Position numbers and translations under genes: made by a program
Shown: positions 34,881 to 48,419 of the stretch, piece by piece
Layout of the letters: each line of letters opens with the position of its first letter
How positions within the stretch are numbered: the first letter of the stretch is position 1
Assembly: GCF_000283155.1 (NCBI RefSeq)
Contig: NW_004454195.1
Coordinates: 11,122,872-11,186,871 of the forward strand
Length of the DNA stretch: 64,000 bases
DNA from: Ceratotherium simum simum
Lineage: Eukaryota > Chordata > Mammalia > Perissodactyla > Rhinocerotidae
Direction of reading: 5' to 3'
Notes under the pieces: model-generated
Database searches by the model: none
What the model was told of the DNA's origin: nothing
Seen by the model: the letters and a program-made list of their open reading frames with translations, nothing else

Positions 34881-36750
34881 TTTGCTTCAGCATGATGGAG
34901 TGAGGAGGTTGGCAAATCCTCTCCCCACAAAGCAACTACAAAGCTGGTCAAAACTGGCAAAAACAATCACTTCAGCACTCGGGAAATTTCAGAATACAAC
35001 AAACTGAGCAGCATTTACTCATGAAAATGACTGAACTTTGGGTGAGATTAACATAAGTACTGTAGTACTCTTGCCTGGGGCTGCTCCCATCACCCTGTGC
35101 TCCTCCTTCAGCATAGCAGTTCAACCAGAGCATAACCAACTACTAGAATTAGCAGCTTCGCTACCACTGTCAAGGAAGTTCATTTGATATGAAACGTTGT
35201 TTAAAGCGGTGATCTCAATCCCAAGCTAAAAGGGACAGACAGCAAGCAGCTCCACTAGCACAAGATAACAATTCTGTTTGGGGAAAGCCATAGTCTGGCA
35301 GACTAGCCAGATATAGTGTTCTAAAGTTAAGACAGCCAAAGGAGGCTTAAAAAACTTTCCAAATAGCCTAAGTTGACCAGAGGCTGAGCACATACATAGT
35401 AGAGACTAAAGTCTAACACACTAACACATTCATGGCCAACAGAGCCCGAATACATGCATAGAAAAGACATAAGAGCATCCAATGGAAGTAAAAACTAGGG
35501 CAGACTTGAAAACAGCCTGAACTTTGAATGGATTCCCCATCCCACCTGCAGATCCACCTGTAGAGAGTAAAAACCTTACTGGTTTGAGATATCTGAGCAC
35601 AACCTCTGACTAATCTGTGGCTGAATCTTCAGCTATGCAGACACAGGAAAGATCCCTAGGAAGCCAAGCTTAGAAAATAAAAGATGACAAAAAGAACTGG
35701 GCAGACACATCAGCTGCACATTATTGAAAGACAGACTTCACAAATTTAGGCCAGTTAAGTTAATAATCACAAATGAAATAAAACAGCAACCACCATCCTA
35801 GGGAAATTAAATCACAATCCACATTGCTATGATATATTATTCAAAGTTCAGTAGTCAACAAAAAAATTTTAAGGTATGCAAAGAAACAAAAGAGTGTGAC
35901 CCATACTCAGGAAAAAAAGTAGTCAAGAAAAACTGTCTCTGAATGACTCAAGATGTTAGATTTAGCAAAGATCTCATGCTGCTATTATAAATACATTTAC
36001 AGAAATTTTTTAAAAAATTGAAAGAACTGGAGGAAAATGTGGGACAACAATTACTCAACAAATAGAGAATTTCAATAAAGAGATATTATTTTACAAGAAC
36101 CAAACAGAAACTCAAGAGTTAAAAATTACAATAACTGAAATGAAAAATTCAACAGAAGGGCTCAATGGTACATTTGAGATGGCAGAGGAAAGAATCAGTA
36201 ATATTAAGAAAGATAAAAAGATATCCAATCTGAAGAACAGAGAGAAAAAAGTTCAAAGAAAAGTAAACAGAGCCCCAGAGACCTGTGGGACAGCATCAAG
36301 TATACCAATATACATGTAATGGGAGACTCAGATGGAAAGGAGAGAGAGAAAGAGGCTGGAAAAAATATTTGAAGATATACTGGCCAAAAAAATTCCCAAA
36401 TTTGATGTAAAAAATCAATCTACAAATCTAAAAGCTCAATAAACCTCAAGTAAGATAAACACAAAGATCCACACAAAGACACACAGTCAAGCTGGTGCAA
36501 GACAAAGAGAAAGAAAATCTTTAAAGCAGCAAGAGAAAAACCACTCATCACCTACAAAGGAATAATGAGATTCACAATTGTCTCAAGAGAGATAACAGAG
36601 GCCAGAAGTCAGTGGATGACATATTCAAAGTGTGGGGAAAACCGTCAACCAATTGTGCAAAACTATCCCTCAAAAATGAAAGTGAAAAAACATATTCCCA
36701 GAAAAACAAAGACTGAGAAAACTTGTTCCTAGTAGACCTGCCTTATAAGA

Positions 36751-37545
36751 AATACTAAAGGAAGTCCCTCAAGCTGAAAAAGAATGACATCAGACATTAA
36801 CTTGAATTGACAGGAAGAAATGAAAAGTGTTCCAAATGCTAAATATGTACATAAATACAAAATAGTCTATAAATAAATAAATTTTCCTCATTTCTTCTAT
36901 CTTCTTTAAAACATATAAAATTGTATAAAGCAATAATTATAACATTGTTGGTTTTGAAATATTTAGAGAGGCGATTGTTTAGTTTCTAATATATGTAGAT
37001 GTAATATGTGTGACAATAAGAACCCAAAGGAAGGGGAAGGAAAAAAGGATTTAATGGAACAAAGTTTCTGTATTTTACTGGATTTAGGCTACTATTAATC
37101 TGAAGTACAGCTATAAATTAAGACACATGTTGTAATCCCTAGAGCAACTACTAAGAAAATAATAACAACAACAACAAAAGCATATCTAAAAATCAACAGA
37201 CAAAACAGCCCACTAAAAACTAGTTAACACAGGGGCCAGCCCAGTGGCACAAGCGGTTAAGTGTGCATGCTCCACTGCGGCGGCCCGGGATTCGCCGGTT
37301 TGGATCCCAGCCGCACACCGACGCACCGCTTGTCGAGCCATGCTGTGGTGGCATCCCACATAAAGTAGAGGAAGATAGGCACGGATGTTAGCTCAGGGCC
37401 AGTCTGCCTCAGAAAAAAGAGGAGGATTGGCATCAGATGTTAGCTCAGGGCTGATGTTCCTCACAAAAAAAAAAAAAAAAAACACTAGTTAACACAAAAG
37501 AAGGAAGTCAAAGAGGAAGAGAGGTATGAAATAAGAGATATATAG
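36751..37545 (+). repeat. Left arm of a large inverted repeat
   Basis: Apart from the ERE at 37232-37482, this segment is the reverse complement of 39800-40320 with few differences. Shared stretches include 'aaggaagtccctcaagctg' and 'tttagagaggcgattgttta'. It is the natural ORF1-ORF2 junction of the surrounding L1. Confidence 0.92.
37232..37482 (+). mobile_element. ERE SINE, sense, in the left inverted-repeat arm
   Basis: A complete ERE with an 18-A tail. A 13-bp exact duplication, actagttaacaca, lies at 37219-37231 and 37484-37496. The matching site in the right arm (near 39855) is empty. Confidence 0.96.
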
Positions 37546-39393
37546 GACACGTATAACAGAATGGCAGACATAAAACCACATCAATAATTACATTAAATGT
37601 AAATGGACTAAATATTCCACCCAAAAAGCAGAGACTGTCTGACTTGATTAAAAAAGCACAACTGAATTAGATGCTATCTACAAGAGACACACCCCAGGTT
37701 CTAACATACAAATAGACTGGAAGTCAAAGTAGAGACAGATATATCATATTAACAGTAAATGTAAGTGAGCTGAAATGGCTATATTAATATCAAATAAAAC
37801 AGATTCTAATGCAAAAAATATTACTAGAGATAAAGAGGGACATTTCATGATGATAAACCTGTTATTACATCAGGAAGACATAATTATAAATGTATATGCA
37901 ACTAATAATAGAACCCCAAAACTTGGACAGCAAAATATGATAGTCATGAGAGGAGAAATAGACAATTCAACAACAGTGAAAGATTTCAATAACCCACTCT
38001 CAATAATTGGTAGAACGTCTAGACCAAAAATCAGCAATAATAGCCAACACTTAAACAAAACTATCAACCAACTTGACCTAACTGATTTTAGCAGAAAACT
38101 CTACTCAGTGACTACAGAATATACATTATTTCAAGCACAGATAGGACATTATCCAGGATAAAACATACATTGGGCCACAAAATAAGTCTCAATAAATTAA
38201 AGATTAGACTCAAAAAAGCATATTCTCTGATTACAATGGAACTATATTAGAAATTCACAACAAAAAGAAATCTGGGAAAATCCCAAATATTTGGAAATTA
38301 ACACATTTTTTAAAACCTTCAAGGATCAAAAAAGAAATCAAAAGAGAACTTTAAAAATATGTTGAACCTGAATGAAAATGAAGCCACAACATATCAAAAC
38401 AGATGGGAGAGACTAGCAATGCTTAGATGAAATTTTATAGCTATAAATGCCCATATAAAAAAAGAAAAGTCTTAAATCAATAATCTAAGCTTCCACCTTA
38501 AGAAACTAGACAAAGATGAATAAACTAAACCCAAAGCAAGTGGAAGGAAATAATAAAGATTAGAAAGAAAATCAATGAACCAGAAAATAATAGAAAAAAT
38601 CACTGAAACTAAAAGTTGGTTTTTAAAGGAAAAATCAACAAAATTGACAAACCAACTAAGTTAGTTAAATTTCCCCTAGTAAAACAGAGAACATAAATTA
38701 TCAAATTACAAAATATATAAAAAGAGGACATCACTTGTGACTCTACAGAAATTAAAGGGCTTATAAAGGAATATCACAAACAACTTTATCTCCACAAATT
38801 GGACAACTCAGATGAAATGGACAAATTAAAAAGAAAGAAAAAAAAAACACCCAAACTACCAAAACAGACTCAAAAGAAGTAGAAAATCTGAATAGACCTA
38901 TACAAGGAAGAAAATTGAACTGGTAAATAAAAATCTTCCCACAAAGAAAAGCCCAAGCCCAGATGGCTTCACTGGTGAACTCTATCAACAATGTAAAGAA
39001 CAAATAAAGCCCATTGTTCACAAACTCTTTCAGAAAATAAAACTCATTCCATGAGGCCAGTATTGCCTTGATTCAAAAGCCAGATAAAGATATCACAAGA
39101 AAACTACAGAGCAATGCTCCTCATGCATACAGACACAAAAATCTTCTTTAAAAGTACTAGCAGGCTGAACTCAGCAATACAGGAAAAGAATTATACAGCT
39201 GGGACAAGTGAGATTTAACCCTGGAAAAGAAGGTTGGTTTAAACTTCAAAAACCAATTAATGTAATACACTATATTAGCAAATATTATAATAAAGGGGAA
39301 ATTAATAAATATAATAAAGGGGGAAAAAACACATGATCATCTCAATACATGTAGAAAAATATTTAACAAAATCCAACACCCACTGATAATTTT

Positions 39394-39648
39394 TTTTTTT
39401 CTTGAGGAAGATTGGCCCTGCACTAACATCTGTTGCCAATCTTCCTCTTTTTCTTTTTTTCTCCCCAAAGCCCCAATACACAGTTGTGTATCATAGTTGT
39501 CGAGTCGTAGCCCTTCTATGTGGGATGCCACCTCAGCATGGCTTTGATGAGCAGTGAGCAGGTCTGCACCCAGGATCCAAACCAGCGAACCCCGGGCCAC
39601 CGAAGTGGAATGCACAAACTTAACCGCTACGCCACTGGGCCTGCCCCT
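39394..39648 (-). mobile_element. ERE SINE, antisense, in L1 ORF2
   Basis: The T-rich start and head complement at the right end show minus orientation. The exact duplication ccactgataatttt lies at 39380-39393 and 39649-39662. Confidence 0.95.
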
Positions 39649-39797
39649 CCACTGATAATTTTTAAAACTCTCAAACTAAGTATAGAAAAGGTCTTCCTCA
39701 ACCTAACAAAAGGGAATCTATGAAAAAAACTACAGCTAACATCATAAATGTTGAAAGACCAAATGCTTTTACCCCTAAATTCAAGAACAAAGCAAGG

Positions 39798-40349
39798 AAT
39801 ATATTTCTATGTCTCTTATTTCATACCTCTCTTCCTCCTTGACTTCCTTCTTTTATGTTAAGTTAGTTTTTAGTGGGCTGTTTTGTCTGTTGATTTTTAA
39901 ATATGCTTTTGTTGTTGTTGTTATTTTCTTAGTGGTTGCTCTAGGGATTACAGTATGTGTCTTAATTTATAGTTGTACTTCAGATTAATAGTAGCCTAAA
40001 TCCAGTAAAATACAGAAACTTTGTTCCACTAAATCTCTTTTTCCTTCCCCTTCCTTTGGGTTCTTATTGTCACACATATTACATCTACATATATTAGAAA
40101 CTAAACAATCGCCTCTCTAAATATTTCAAAACCAACGTTATAATTATTGCTTTATACAATTTTATACATTTTAAAGAAGACAGGAAAAGAAATGAGGAAA
40201 ATATGTTTATTTATAGACTATTTTGTATTTACGTACATATTTAGCATTCCATTTCTTCCTGTCAATTCAAGTTAATGTCTGATGTCATTCTTTTTCAGCT
40301 TGAGGGACTTCCTTTAGTATCTCTTCCTTTAGTATTCCTTCTGCCACTA
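39798..40349 (-). repeat. Inverted copy of the L1 ORF1-ORF2 junction (right arm)
   Basis: A 552-bp minus-strand copy of 36751-37545 is inserted into sense ORF2. ORF2 text resumes cleanly after it. The bracketing 12-mers aacaaagcaagg (39786-39797) and aacaaggcaagg (40350-40361) differ at one base and look like a target duplication. No poly(T) is present at the left end, so this is not a standard tailed retrocopy. Confidence 0.9.
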
Positions 40350-40727
40350 AACAAGGCAAGGTTGTCCACTTTTATTCAACATTGTAGTGGCAGTTTTGTC
40401 TACTGCAAGAAGAAAGGAAGAAGGAAGTAAGTAAGGGAGGGAGGAAAGAAAGAAAGGTATTTACATTTGAAAGGAAGAAATCTAACTTTTTTTATTTGCA
40501 GATTAGCTGATACTATATGTAGAATATAATATGGAATCCACAAGCGATGCCTAGAACTAATAAAAGAATTTAGAAAGCTTGCGAGACACAGGAACAAACA
40601 CAAGAATCCCTTGTATTCTTTCATATCAGCTATAAAAACTAGCTACTATGCTACATATTAGCAACAAACAACCTAAAAACGAAATTAACAAAACAATTCC
40701 ATTCATAATAGCATCAAAAAAGAATAA

Positions 40728-41030
40728 TCGGGAGGTGGTCAAAATGGGTGAAGGGAGTAAAAAGGTATAAACTTCCAGTAAAATAAATAAGTCATGGGGA
40801 TGTAATGTACAGCATAGCAACTATGGTTAGTAATACCATATTACATATTTGAAAGTTCCTAAGAGAGATCTTAAAAGTTCTTATAACAAGAAAAAACATT
40901 CTGTAACTACATATGGTGACGGACATTAACTAGACTTATTGTGGTGATCATTTTGCAATGTACACAAATATTAAATCATGTTGTACACCTGAAAATAATA
41001 TAATGTTGTATGTCAATTATACCTCAACAA
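40728..41030 (+). mobile_element. Nested L1 3' UTR insertion
   Basis: A 303-bp 5'-truncated L1 tail ('ggacattaactagacttatt', 'gttgtacacctgaaaataat') sits in ORF2. It has exact 12-bp duplications aaaaaagaataa at 40716-40727 and 41031-41042. Confidence 0.92.
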
Positions 41031-41827
41031 AAAAAAGAATAAAATACTTAATAAGTTTAACAAAAGAAGTGCAAGACTTACACACTGAAAACCACAAAAT
41101 ATTACTGAAGGAAATTAAAGATCTAAATAACTAGAGATAGTCCATATTCAAAAATTGGAAATGTTATTAAAATGGTGATTCTCCCCAAACTGAGCTACAG
41201 ATTTTTTTTTGTAGAAACTGGCACAGTTGTCTTAAAATTTATATGGAAATGTGCAGGACTTAGAATAACCAAAACAATTTTGTAAAAGAACAAAGTTAGA
41301 AAATTTACACTACTTGATTTCAAAATTTAATATAAGGCTACAGTGTGATACAAGGTAAGGACAGATAGATGGATAGATAGATACACAGAAAGACAGATCA
41401 AACAAACAGAATTGAAATTGAAAAATAAATTCTTACAATAAACTTATTGTCAATTGATTTTTAACAAAGATGCTAATTCACTGAGGTAATTATAGTCTTT
41501 TCAGCAAATGGCGTCATAAGTGATTAGATACCCATATGCAAATAAACAGATAAATAAATAAACAGACCTTTATCTCATGCCATATGCAAAAATTAATTCA
41601 AAATGGATCACAGACCTAAATTTAATAGTTAAAATTATAACTCATAAAAAAATATAGAAAATCACTATATCTCATGAAAATGCAAAAAATTTCAGATTAG
41701 GCAACAAGTTTTTAAGTACAGCAACAAAAGTATGCCATAGAAGACAAGATTAATAAATTGGATTTCATCAAAATTAAAATCTTTTGCATTTCAAAGAAGA
41801 CACCATTAAGAAAACGACAACACAATG

Positions 41828-42066
41828 GAGCTGGCCTGGTGGCACAAGCGGTTAAGTGCACATGCTCCGCTTTGGCGGCCCAGGGTTCGCAGGTTCAGAT
41901 CCCAGGCAAGCACCGACGCACCACTTGGTAAGCCATGCTGCGGCGGTGTCCCATATAAAGTGGAGGAAGATGGGCACAGATGTTAGCTTAGGGCCACTCC
42001 TTCTCAAGAAAAAAGGGGAGGATTGGCATTGGATGTTAGCCCAGGGCCAGTTCTCCTCACAAAAAA
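41828..42066 (+). mobile_element. ERE SINE, sense, in L1 ORF2
   Basis: Full-length ERE. Flanks gaaaacgacaacac (left) and gaaaacaacaacac (42067-42080) form a duplication with one mismatch. Confidence 0.94.
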
Positions 42067-42508
42067 GAAAACAACAACACTGGCCACAGATTTGGCGAAA
42101 ATATTTGCAAATCATATTTCTGATAAAGGGCCTGTCCAGAATATATAAATATATAAAATACTCTTATAAATCAATAAGAAGACAACCCAACTAAAAAAAC
42201 AAACAGATCTTGTTTGAGATTTTGTTCACCAAACAAAACATACAAATCTTGTCAGAGATGGTTTATTTACCAAAAAAAACATACAAGTGGCTAGTAAGCA
42301 CATAAAAAGGTGCTCAACATCATTAATTACTATGAAAACGCAAATTAAATCACAAATTAAACTCTACACACCCGCTAGAATGGCTGGAATCAATAACCGT
42401 TGATGAGGATGGGAGGAAACTCAAACCTTCATACATTGCTCTGTGGGAAGAGAAAATGTTACAGCCACTTTGGAAAATAGTTCGGTAGCTTCTTAAAAAG
42501 TTAAACAT

Positions 42509-42715
42509 GGGGGCCTGCCCAGTGGCGCAGCGGTTAAGTGCATGCGCTCCACTGTGGCAGCCCAGGGTTCGCAGGTTCGGATCCTGGGCACGCACCAACA
42601 CACCGCTTGTTAAGCTATGCTGTGGCAGTGTCCCATATAAAGTGGAGGAAGATGGGCACGGATGTTAGCCCAGGGCCAGTCTTCCTCAGCAAAAAAATAA
42701 ATAAATAAATAAAAA
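42509..42715 (+). mobile_element. ERE SINE, sense, at the junction of two L1s
   Basis: Head and body are intact through 'agtcttcctcagc', followed by an (aaat)n tail. The left flank is L1 ORF2 and the right flank is ORF1 text of a different L1. No target duplication is visible. Confidence 0.93.
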
Positions 42716-45700
42716 TAAAAGCAGATGAAATACTAAGAAGAGAGCATTAGTGAACTGGAAGATAGATCATTAGAAAATTTCCAAACTAAAGCAAAAAGGA
42801 AAAAAGACAACAAACATTACAGAAAAGAGTTTAAGAGTTAAATAGGACACAGTGAAAAAGTCTAACATATGTAAAATTGTACTATCAGGAGGAGAGGAGA
42901 GAGATTGGACCAGAAAAAGTAATATCTGATGAAATAATTGCCAAGAATATTCTAAAACTGATTCAAGAAGCTCTAATATCCCCAAGCAAGATAAATAGTA
43001 AGGAAAATGTGCCTCGGTATTTTATAATAAAACGCCTCAATATCCAAGACAAAGAAAAAAAATTTTAAAGCAGGGAAAAAAGGCACATCATCTTCAAAGG
43101 ACCAACGATGAGACTGACAGCTGACTTCTTACACAAAAACACAATGGGCGCTCCTTACCCTCAGGTTCTGCATCCACGCATTCAACCAACTGCAGATCAA
43201 AAGACATACGATGGTTGCATCTGTACTGAACACGTACAAACTTTTTTTTCCTGTCATCAGTATTACAACTGTGTACATAGCTTTATGTTGTTTTAGGTAT
43301 TATAAGTAATCGGGAGATGATTTAAAGTATACAGGAGGATGTGCATAGGTTATATGCAAATACTATGCCATTTTATATAAAGGACTTGAGCATCCTTGGA
43401 TTTTGGTATTTGCGGGGGTTCTGGAACCAACAGGGAGGGAAGGCTGTAATAGAAGACAGAGGATGATGAAATTACATCTTTAAAGCACTGAAAGAAACTG
43501 ACAATCTAGAATTCTACATGCAGCAAAAATACACTTCAAGAATTAAGAAAAAATAAAGTTTCAAACAAAAATACAAAGAGGACTAAAGGGAGTTCTTCCA
43601 GCAGAAGGAAAATAATCCCAGAGGGTAAACACAGACTTAAATGAAGGAATGAAGAAAAATGGTAAATACAAATAAATACTAATTGCATACAACAGCAATA
43701 ATAGTATATCATGTGGTTTTATTCATAGGTGAAATTAAAATAAATCACAGAACAGTACAAAAGGCAGGGCCTTTTACAGAGTTAAAGTCTTCTCAGAATC
43801 ACACATTTTGAAGGAAGTGGTAAAACACTAATTTAGAGTAAATTCGTAAGTGAAGGATGGATGTTATAATCTCTACGACAATGGCTAAAAGAATAACAAG
43901 ATATATAATTAACAAGCCAACAGAGAAGAAAATTGAATGTTAAATACTTGATTAATCAAAAAAAGAAGGAGAAAAAGGAAACAAAGAACAGATGGGATCA
44001 TTAGAAAACAAATAATAAAATGGTAAATTTAAACCCAAGTATGTTACCAATTATTTTCCATGTAAATGGACTATTAGATGCTCCAAAGATCATCAGGTGA
44101 GATAAGTAAGCAAAACCCAACTATATGCTGCTTATAAAAGAAACAACTCAAAAATAAGAGTCTGAAAAGTTGCAGTATAGAAAAAGATACGCCATGCAAA
44201 CACCCACCAAAGGAAAGCTTGTACATACTAACATCAGACAAGGAGACTGTAGGTCAAGAAGCATTACTAGGGCTGAAGGGAGGCATTTAATAACAATAAA
44301 AGGGTCCAATGCAACAAAAAGATATAACAATTATAAATTTGCATGTATCTAATAACATATCCTCAAAATATATTTGAAAAAACTGACAGAATTAAAAAGA
44401 GACAAAAATTTATCACCAAAGTGAGAGATTTGGCTTTCAATAACTGACAGAGTTAAGCAGACAAAAAAATCTTTAGATAGAAAGTTTGATCAACACAATA
44501 AATTAGATCCAATCTACATGTATAGAATACTGCACCAATAACTACAGAATACACTGTACAGTCTATTCAAGTGTACCTGTATCATTTACCAAAAGTGACC
44601 ATATTCAGGCCATAAAACAAGTCTCAAAAGTATCAAAAGACTAAAATCTTAACAGCATATTATTTGATAATAATGGGATTAAGCCAGAAATTAATAAAAA
44701 AGATCATTAGAATATCCTAAATAATTGGAAATTAAACAATAATGACTAAATAACCAATAAATCAAAGAAAAAAGTACAGTGGCCACTTTAAAATATCTTG
44801 AGCAGAAAAATAAAAATATAACAGCAAAACTTGTAGGATGCTACTAAAACCATGGCTTCAAGGAAAATGCAGAGCTTTGAATACATATATTAGAAAAGCA
44901 GGCTGAAAATCAATAATCTAAGTGTTGTTCTCACAAAGTTAGAAAAAGAACAGCTAACTAAAGCCAAAAAATATTAGGAAGGAAATAATGACAAGAACAG
45001 AAATTAATGAATTAGAAAATAAGCAAACAACAGCAAAAAACCAACAAAGTCAAAATAGGCTCATTGAAAGAATAATAAATTTGACAAAACCCAGGCAAGA
45101 CTGATCAAGAACAAAAAGAAAGAAAGCACAAATTGCCAATATGAGGAATGGAGAGGGGAACACTACTCAGATTCTACAAACACTAAAAAAGTTAAGAGGA
45201 TTTTATTATCAACTTTTACTTGTAAATTTGAAAATTTAGATTAAATAACCAAATTCCTTGAAAAACACAACCTACCAAACTTGATGCAAGAAGAAAGGGA
45301 AAATTTCCAAAATTTAAAACTTTCCGACAAAGAAAACTCCAGCCTCAGATGGCTTTACTGATAAATTTTCTATCAGACATTTAAGGAACAATGAATACCA
45401 ATCTCTTCCAGAAAATTGGACAAAAAGGGGGAACACTTCCCAATTGAGTTTATAAGACCAGCATATCCTTGATACCAAAACAAGACAAGTTCATTACGCA
45501 AAAAGGAAAATTACAAGCTAACCTCCCCTAAACACAGACACAAAATTCTTAAACAAAATATTAGCAAACTGAATCCAAAAAACACAAAAATGATAGCACA
45601 TCTGTTGATTTATGACAGGAATACAAGATTGTTTTAAAAACTTTTTTTAATGTGATTACCACATTGACAAAATAAAGGAGAAACAAGTCATATGATAATC

Positions 45701-47840
45701 TCCATAGATGCAGAAAAAGCATTTCATAAAATTCAACACATCTTCATGATTAAAATGCCTATCAAATTAGAAATAAGAGAATTTTCTTAATCTGATAAAA
45801 AGGTTTCAATGACACTCGGAAGTAAATGCCATACTTCCCCCCTAGAATTGGGAATGAGAATGAGACAAATACGTGATGTCATTACAACTATTCAAAATTA
45901 TACCCGAGGTCTTAGCTAGTGCAATGAAGCAATAAAAAAAAATATGAATGGTATAAGAATTAGACAAGAAAAAATAAAACTCTTATCCATCACATAAAAT
46001 GATTATGCACATACACAATCCAAATGATTCTACAGATAAACCATTAAGACTAAGAAGTGAATGTAGCAAAATCTTTGGAATCGAGGTCAATATACCAAAA
46101 TCTATTGTATTTATATATACAGGCAACAAAAAATTAGCAGTTGAAACTTTAAAAGATGTCGTTTGCAATAACAACAAAAAGAATCAACCTAATGAAAGAT
46201 GTGCAAGAATGCTACAGAGAGAACTTGAAAATATTACTTAGAGAAATTAACGACAATCTAGAGAGCTATATTGTGTTCATTGATAATATTGTGAAGATGC
46301 CAACTCTCCCAAACTGATCTACAGATTCAATGCAACCTCAATCAAAATCTCAGCTGGTTTTTTTTGTGGAAATTGATAGGGTATATTAGAATTTATACGT
46401 AAACGCTAAATACCAAGAAAAGGCCAAAAGAAATCGGAAGAAAAACAAAAGTGAAAGACTTACACAATCAGATATCAGGACTATAATAATTTAAGGCATT
46501 TTATTAGACAAATAGCCCAATAAGACAGAATACGGAGAGTCCAGAAACAGATTCAAAAACAATACGATAACTTGATTTATGAAAAAGCTGCCATTGCAGT
46601 TCAGAAGAAAGGATGATCTTTACAAAAAATAATGCTGGGTCAACAGGATATTTACACAGATAAAAATAATCTTGACCCCTCCCTCACAACATACACAAAA
46701 TTCAATTCCAGGAGGGATATAGAGCTAAACGGGAAAGGTAAAACAGTAAGACTTCTTGGTAGCACAGGAGAATATCGTCATGACCTTGAGGCAAGTAAAA
46801 ATTTCTTAAACAAGACACAAAAAGCACTAACCTCAAGGAAAGATTTATAAATTGGAATTCATTTAAATCAAAATTTTCTGTTCATCAAAGAAACAACATT
46901 ACAAGATCAAAAAGCAAGCCACAGTGTAGGAGAAGATATCTGCGATACATATGTCTGACAAAGGACTTGTATCTGAAAAATATAAAGAACTCCACAAAAA
47001 TCAGTAAGAAAAAGAGAAACAATACTTTTTTTAACGGGCAAAAAAACTTGAACCAGCATCTCACAGAAGAGGCTAACCAAAGGGCCAATAAAACATATGA
47101 AAAGTGCTCAACATCACTTATTGGCAAAGTACAAATAAAAACCACAATGAGATATCACTTTTCATCCACCACTAGACCGACAATACCAAGTGCGAGTAAG
47201 ACTGAGAAACAACTGGAACTTTCACACACTCACATTGGGAGTATAAACTGGTACAGCCACTTGGGGCACCTGTTTGGCACTGTCAAGGTAAATCATACAC
47301 ATAACCTATGACCCATTCCAACCCTAGGTACACACTCAACAGAAATGTTGCCCACATATACATGTATAAGCACTACTTGTAATAGAGAAAACCTGGAAAT
47401 AACCCAAATATCTATGAACAGTAAATGGATAAAAAATAAAAGTATACACAACAAGGAAATATCAAGATGTGGGGGAAGAAAGACCAAACTATTACTCTAT
47501 CCAGCAGCATGGATGAATACGACAGGAAATGGTTAGTGACAAAAAAAGTACACATTGTATGAGCCCATGTGTATAAAGTTTTAAAACAGGCAAAACTAAT
47601 CAATAGTGATAGAATTCAGATGAGTGTTCACCTTTTAGGAGCGGGTAATGACTGAAAGAAGGCAACAGACGGATTCTAGGGTGATAATATTTTATTCTTC
47701 GATGCGGGTGGTGGCTACAAAGGTGGCTTACTTTGTGAAAATGCATAGAGCTATAAACTTATGACTTGGGCACTTTTCTGTATGTGTGTTAACGTTCGAT
47801 GACAAAGTTTACTTTAAAATAAAAGTAATGCTTCCTTATG
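42716..47840 (+). mobile_element. Second degraded L1 (ORF1 end, ORF2, 3' end)
   Basis: ORF1 C-terminal text (42740-43130) is interrupted by a Tigger/MER2-like element, then continues. ORF2 runs from about 44000 ('tccatgtaaatggactatta') through RT (45300-46250) to the C-terminal region (47080-47550, 'aaaaccacaatgagatatca'). A 3' end lies at about 47840. All frames are broken. Confidence 0.82.
43145..43453 (+). mobile_element. Tigger/MER2-like DNA transposon
   Basis: 'ggttctgcatccacgcattc' on the left and 'gcatccttggattttggta...ggggttctggaaccaac' on the right are inverted-repeat ends of a MER2-like MITE. The centre ('atgcaaatactatgccattt') also fits. It sits inside L1 ORF1. Confidence 0.78.
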
Positions 47841-47924
47841 TCTATACATGATGCACATAACACAAAACAGGTACAAGAATGCTGTGAAATTTGAAAAGTC
47901 TACACACACCACCCAGAGAGATTT

Positions 47925-48415
47925 TATAGAACTCAAATCTGGTCATTTACTCCCCTGCTGAAGTATTTTAACATCTTCCTCATCTGGCCTCTGCCTTCCT
48001 CACCAGCCCCATCTCTTACCACTCCCTCCTCCTCCTCGACCTCAGTCCAGCCCTCCCCGACTCTACCTTCTCTGCAAAAGAAGCCACGTTCTCTCTAGAA
48101 TAGAGTCTAGCTTTTAGTAGGCTAAGTTCCCTGTTCCTAGCTCTTTTATCTGCTCTTACCACTCTAACCAGTCCCATACCTGTCCCCGGGCCTGGGCCAT
48201 CCTTCCTTGAGCACAGATATTAATCATTCCCAAATCTTGTCTGAGTGCCTCTCCCATGTGCTTCCACAGGCATCATATGCCCCTCACGTCACAGTCCAGT
48301 GTAACGACCAGTCACTACACTGTCAGCTCCAGGAAGGTGTTCGTCTTTGGGTCATCAGTGCCCAGCCCAGAGCCTTCCACACAGTGGGTATTCAATAAGT
48401 ACTTACCGATTAAAT
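47925..48415 (+). mobile_element. L2 3' part
   Basis: 'tcatttactcccctgctgaag...gtcagctccaggaaggtg...cacacagtgggtattcaataagta' is L2 in correct order, ending at the usual 3' terminus. Confidence 0.78.
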
Positions 48416-48419
48416 AAAG

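Larger units (their letters stand above)
34881..42508 (+). mobile_element. Long degraded L1 with ORF1 and ORF2, carrying nested insertions
   Basis: It starts like an L1 5' end ('agcatgatggagtgaggagg'). ORF1-type coiled-coil text lies at 36000-36400, with the ORF1-ORF2 junction at 36700-37560. ORF2 endonuclease text follows at 37570-38250 ('aatgtaaatggactaaatat', 'aatagacaattcaacaaca'), then RT text at 38700-39790 and 40350-41300, and the C-terminal part to 42508. Stops and frameshifts are frequent and the 3' UTR is missing. Insertions sit at 37232 (ERE), 39394 (ERE), 39798 (inverted L1 copy), 40728 (L1 3' end) and 41828 (ERE), with another ERE at the 3' break (42509). Confidence 0.85.

Noticed and set aside
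37775..38161. 128-codon forward frame that looks protein-like
   Set aside because: It is a surviving piece of L1 ORF2 endonuclease region, not a host gene.
39901..39925. GTTGTTGTT run as a microsatellite insertion
   Set aside because: It is the complement of the (aac)n already present in the left arm at 37165-37180, so part of the inverted copy.
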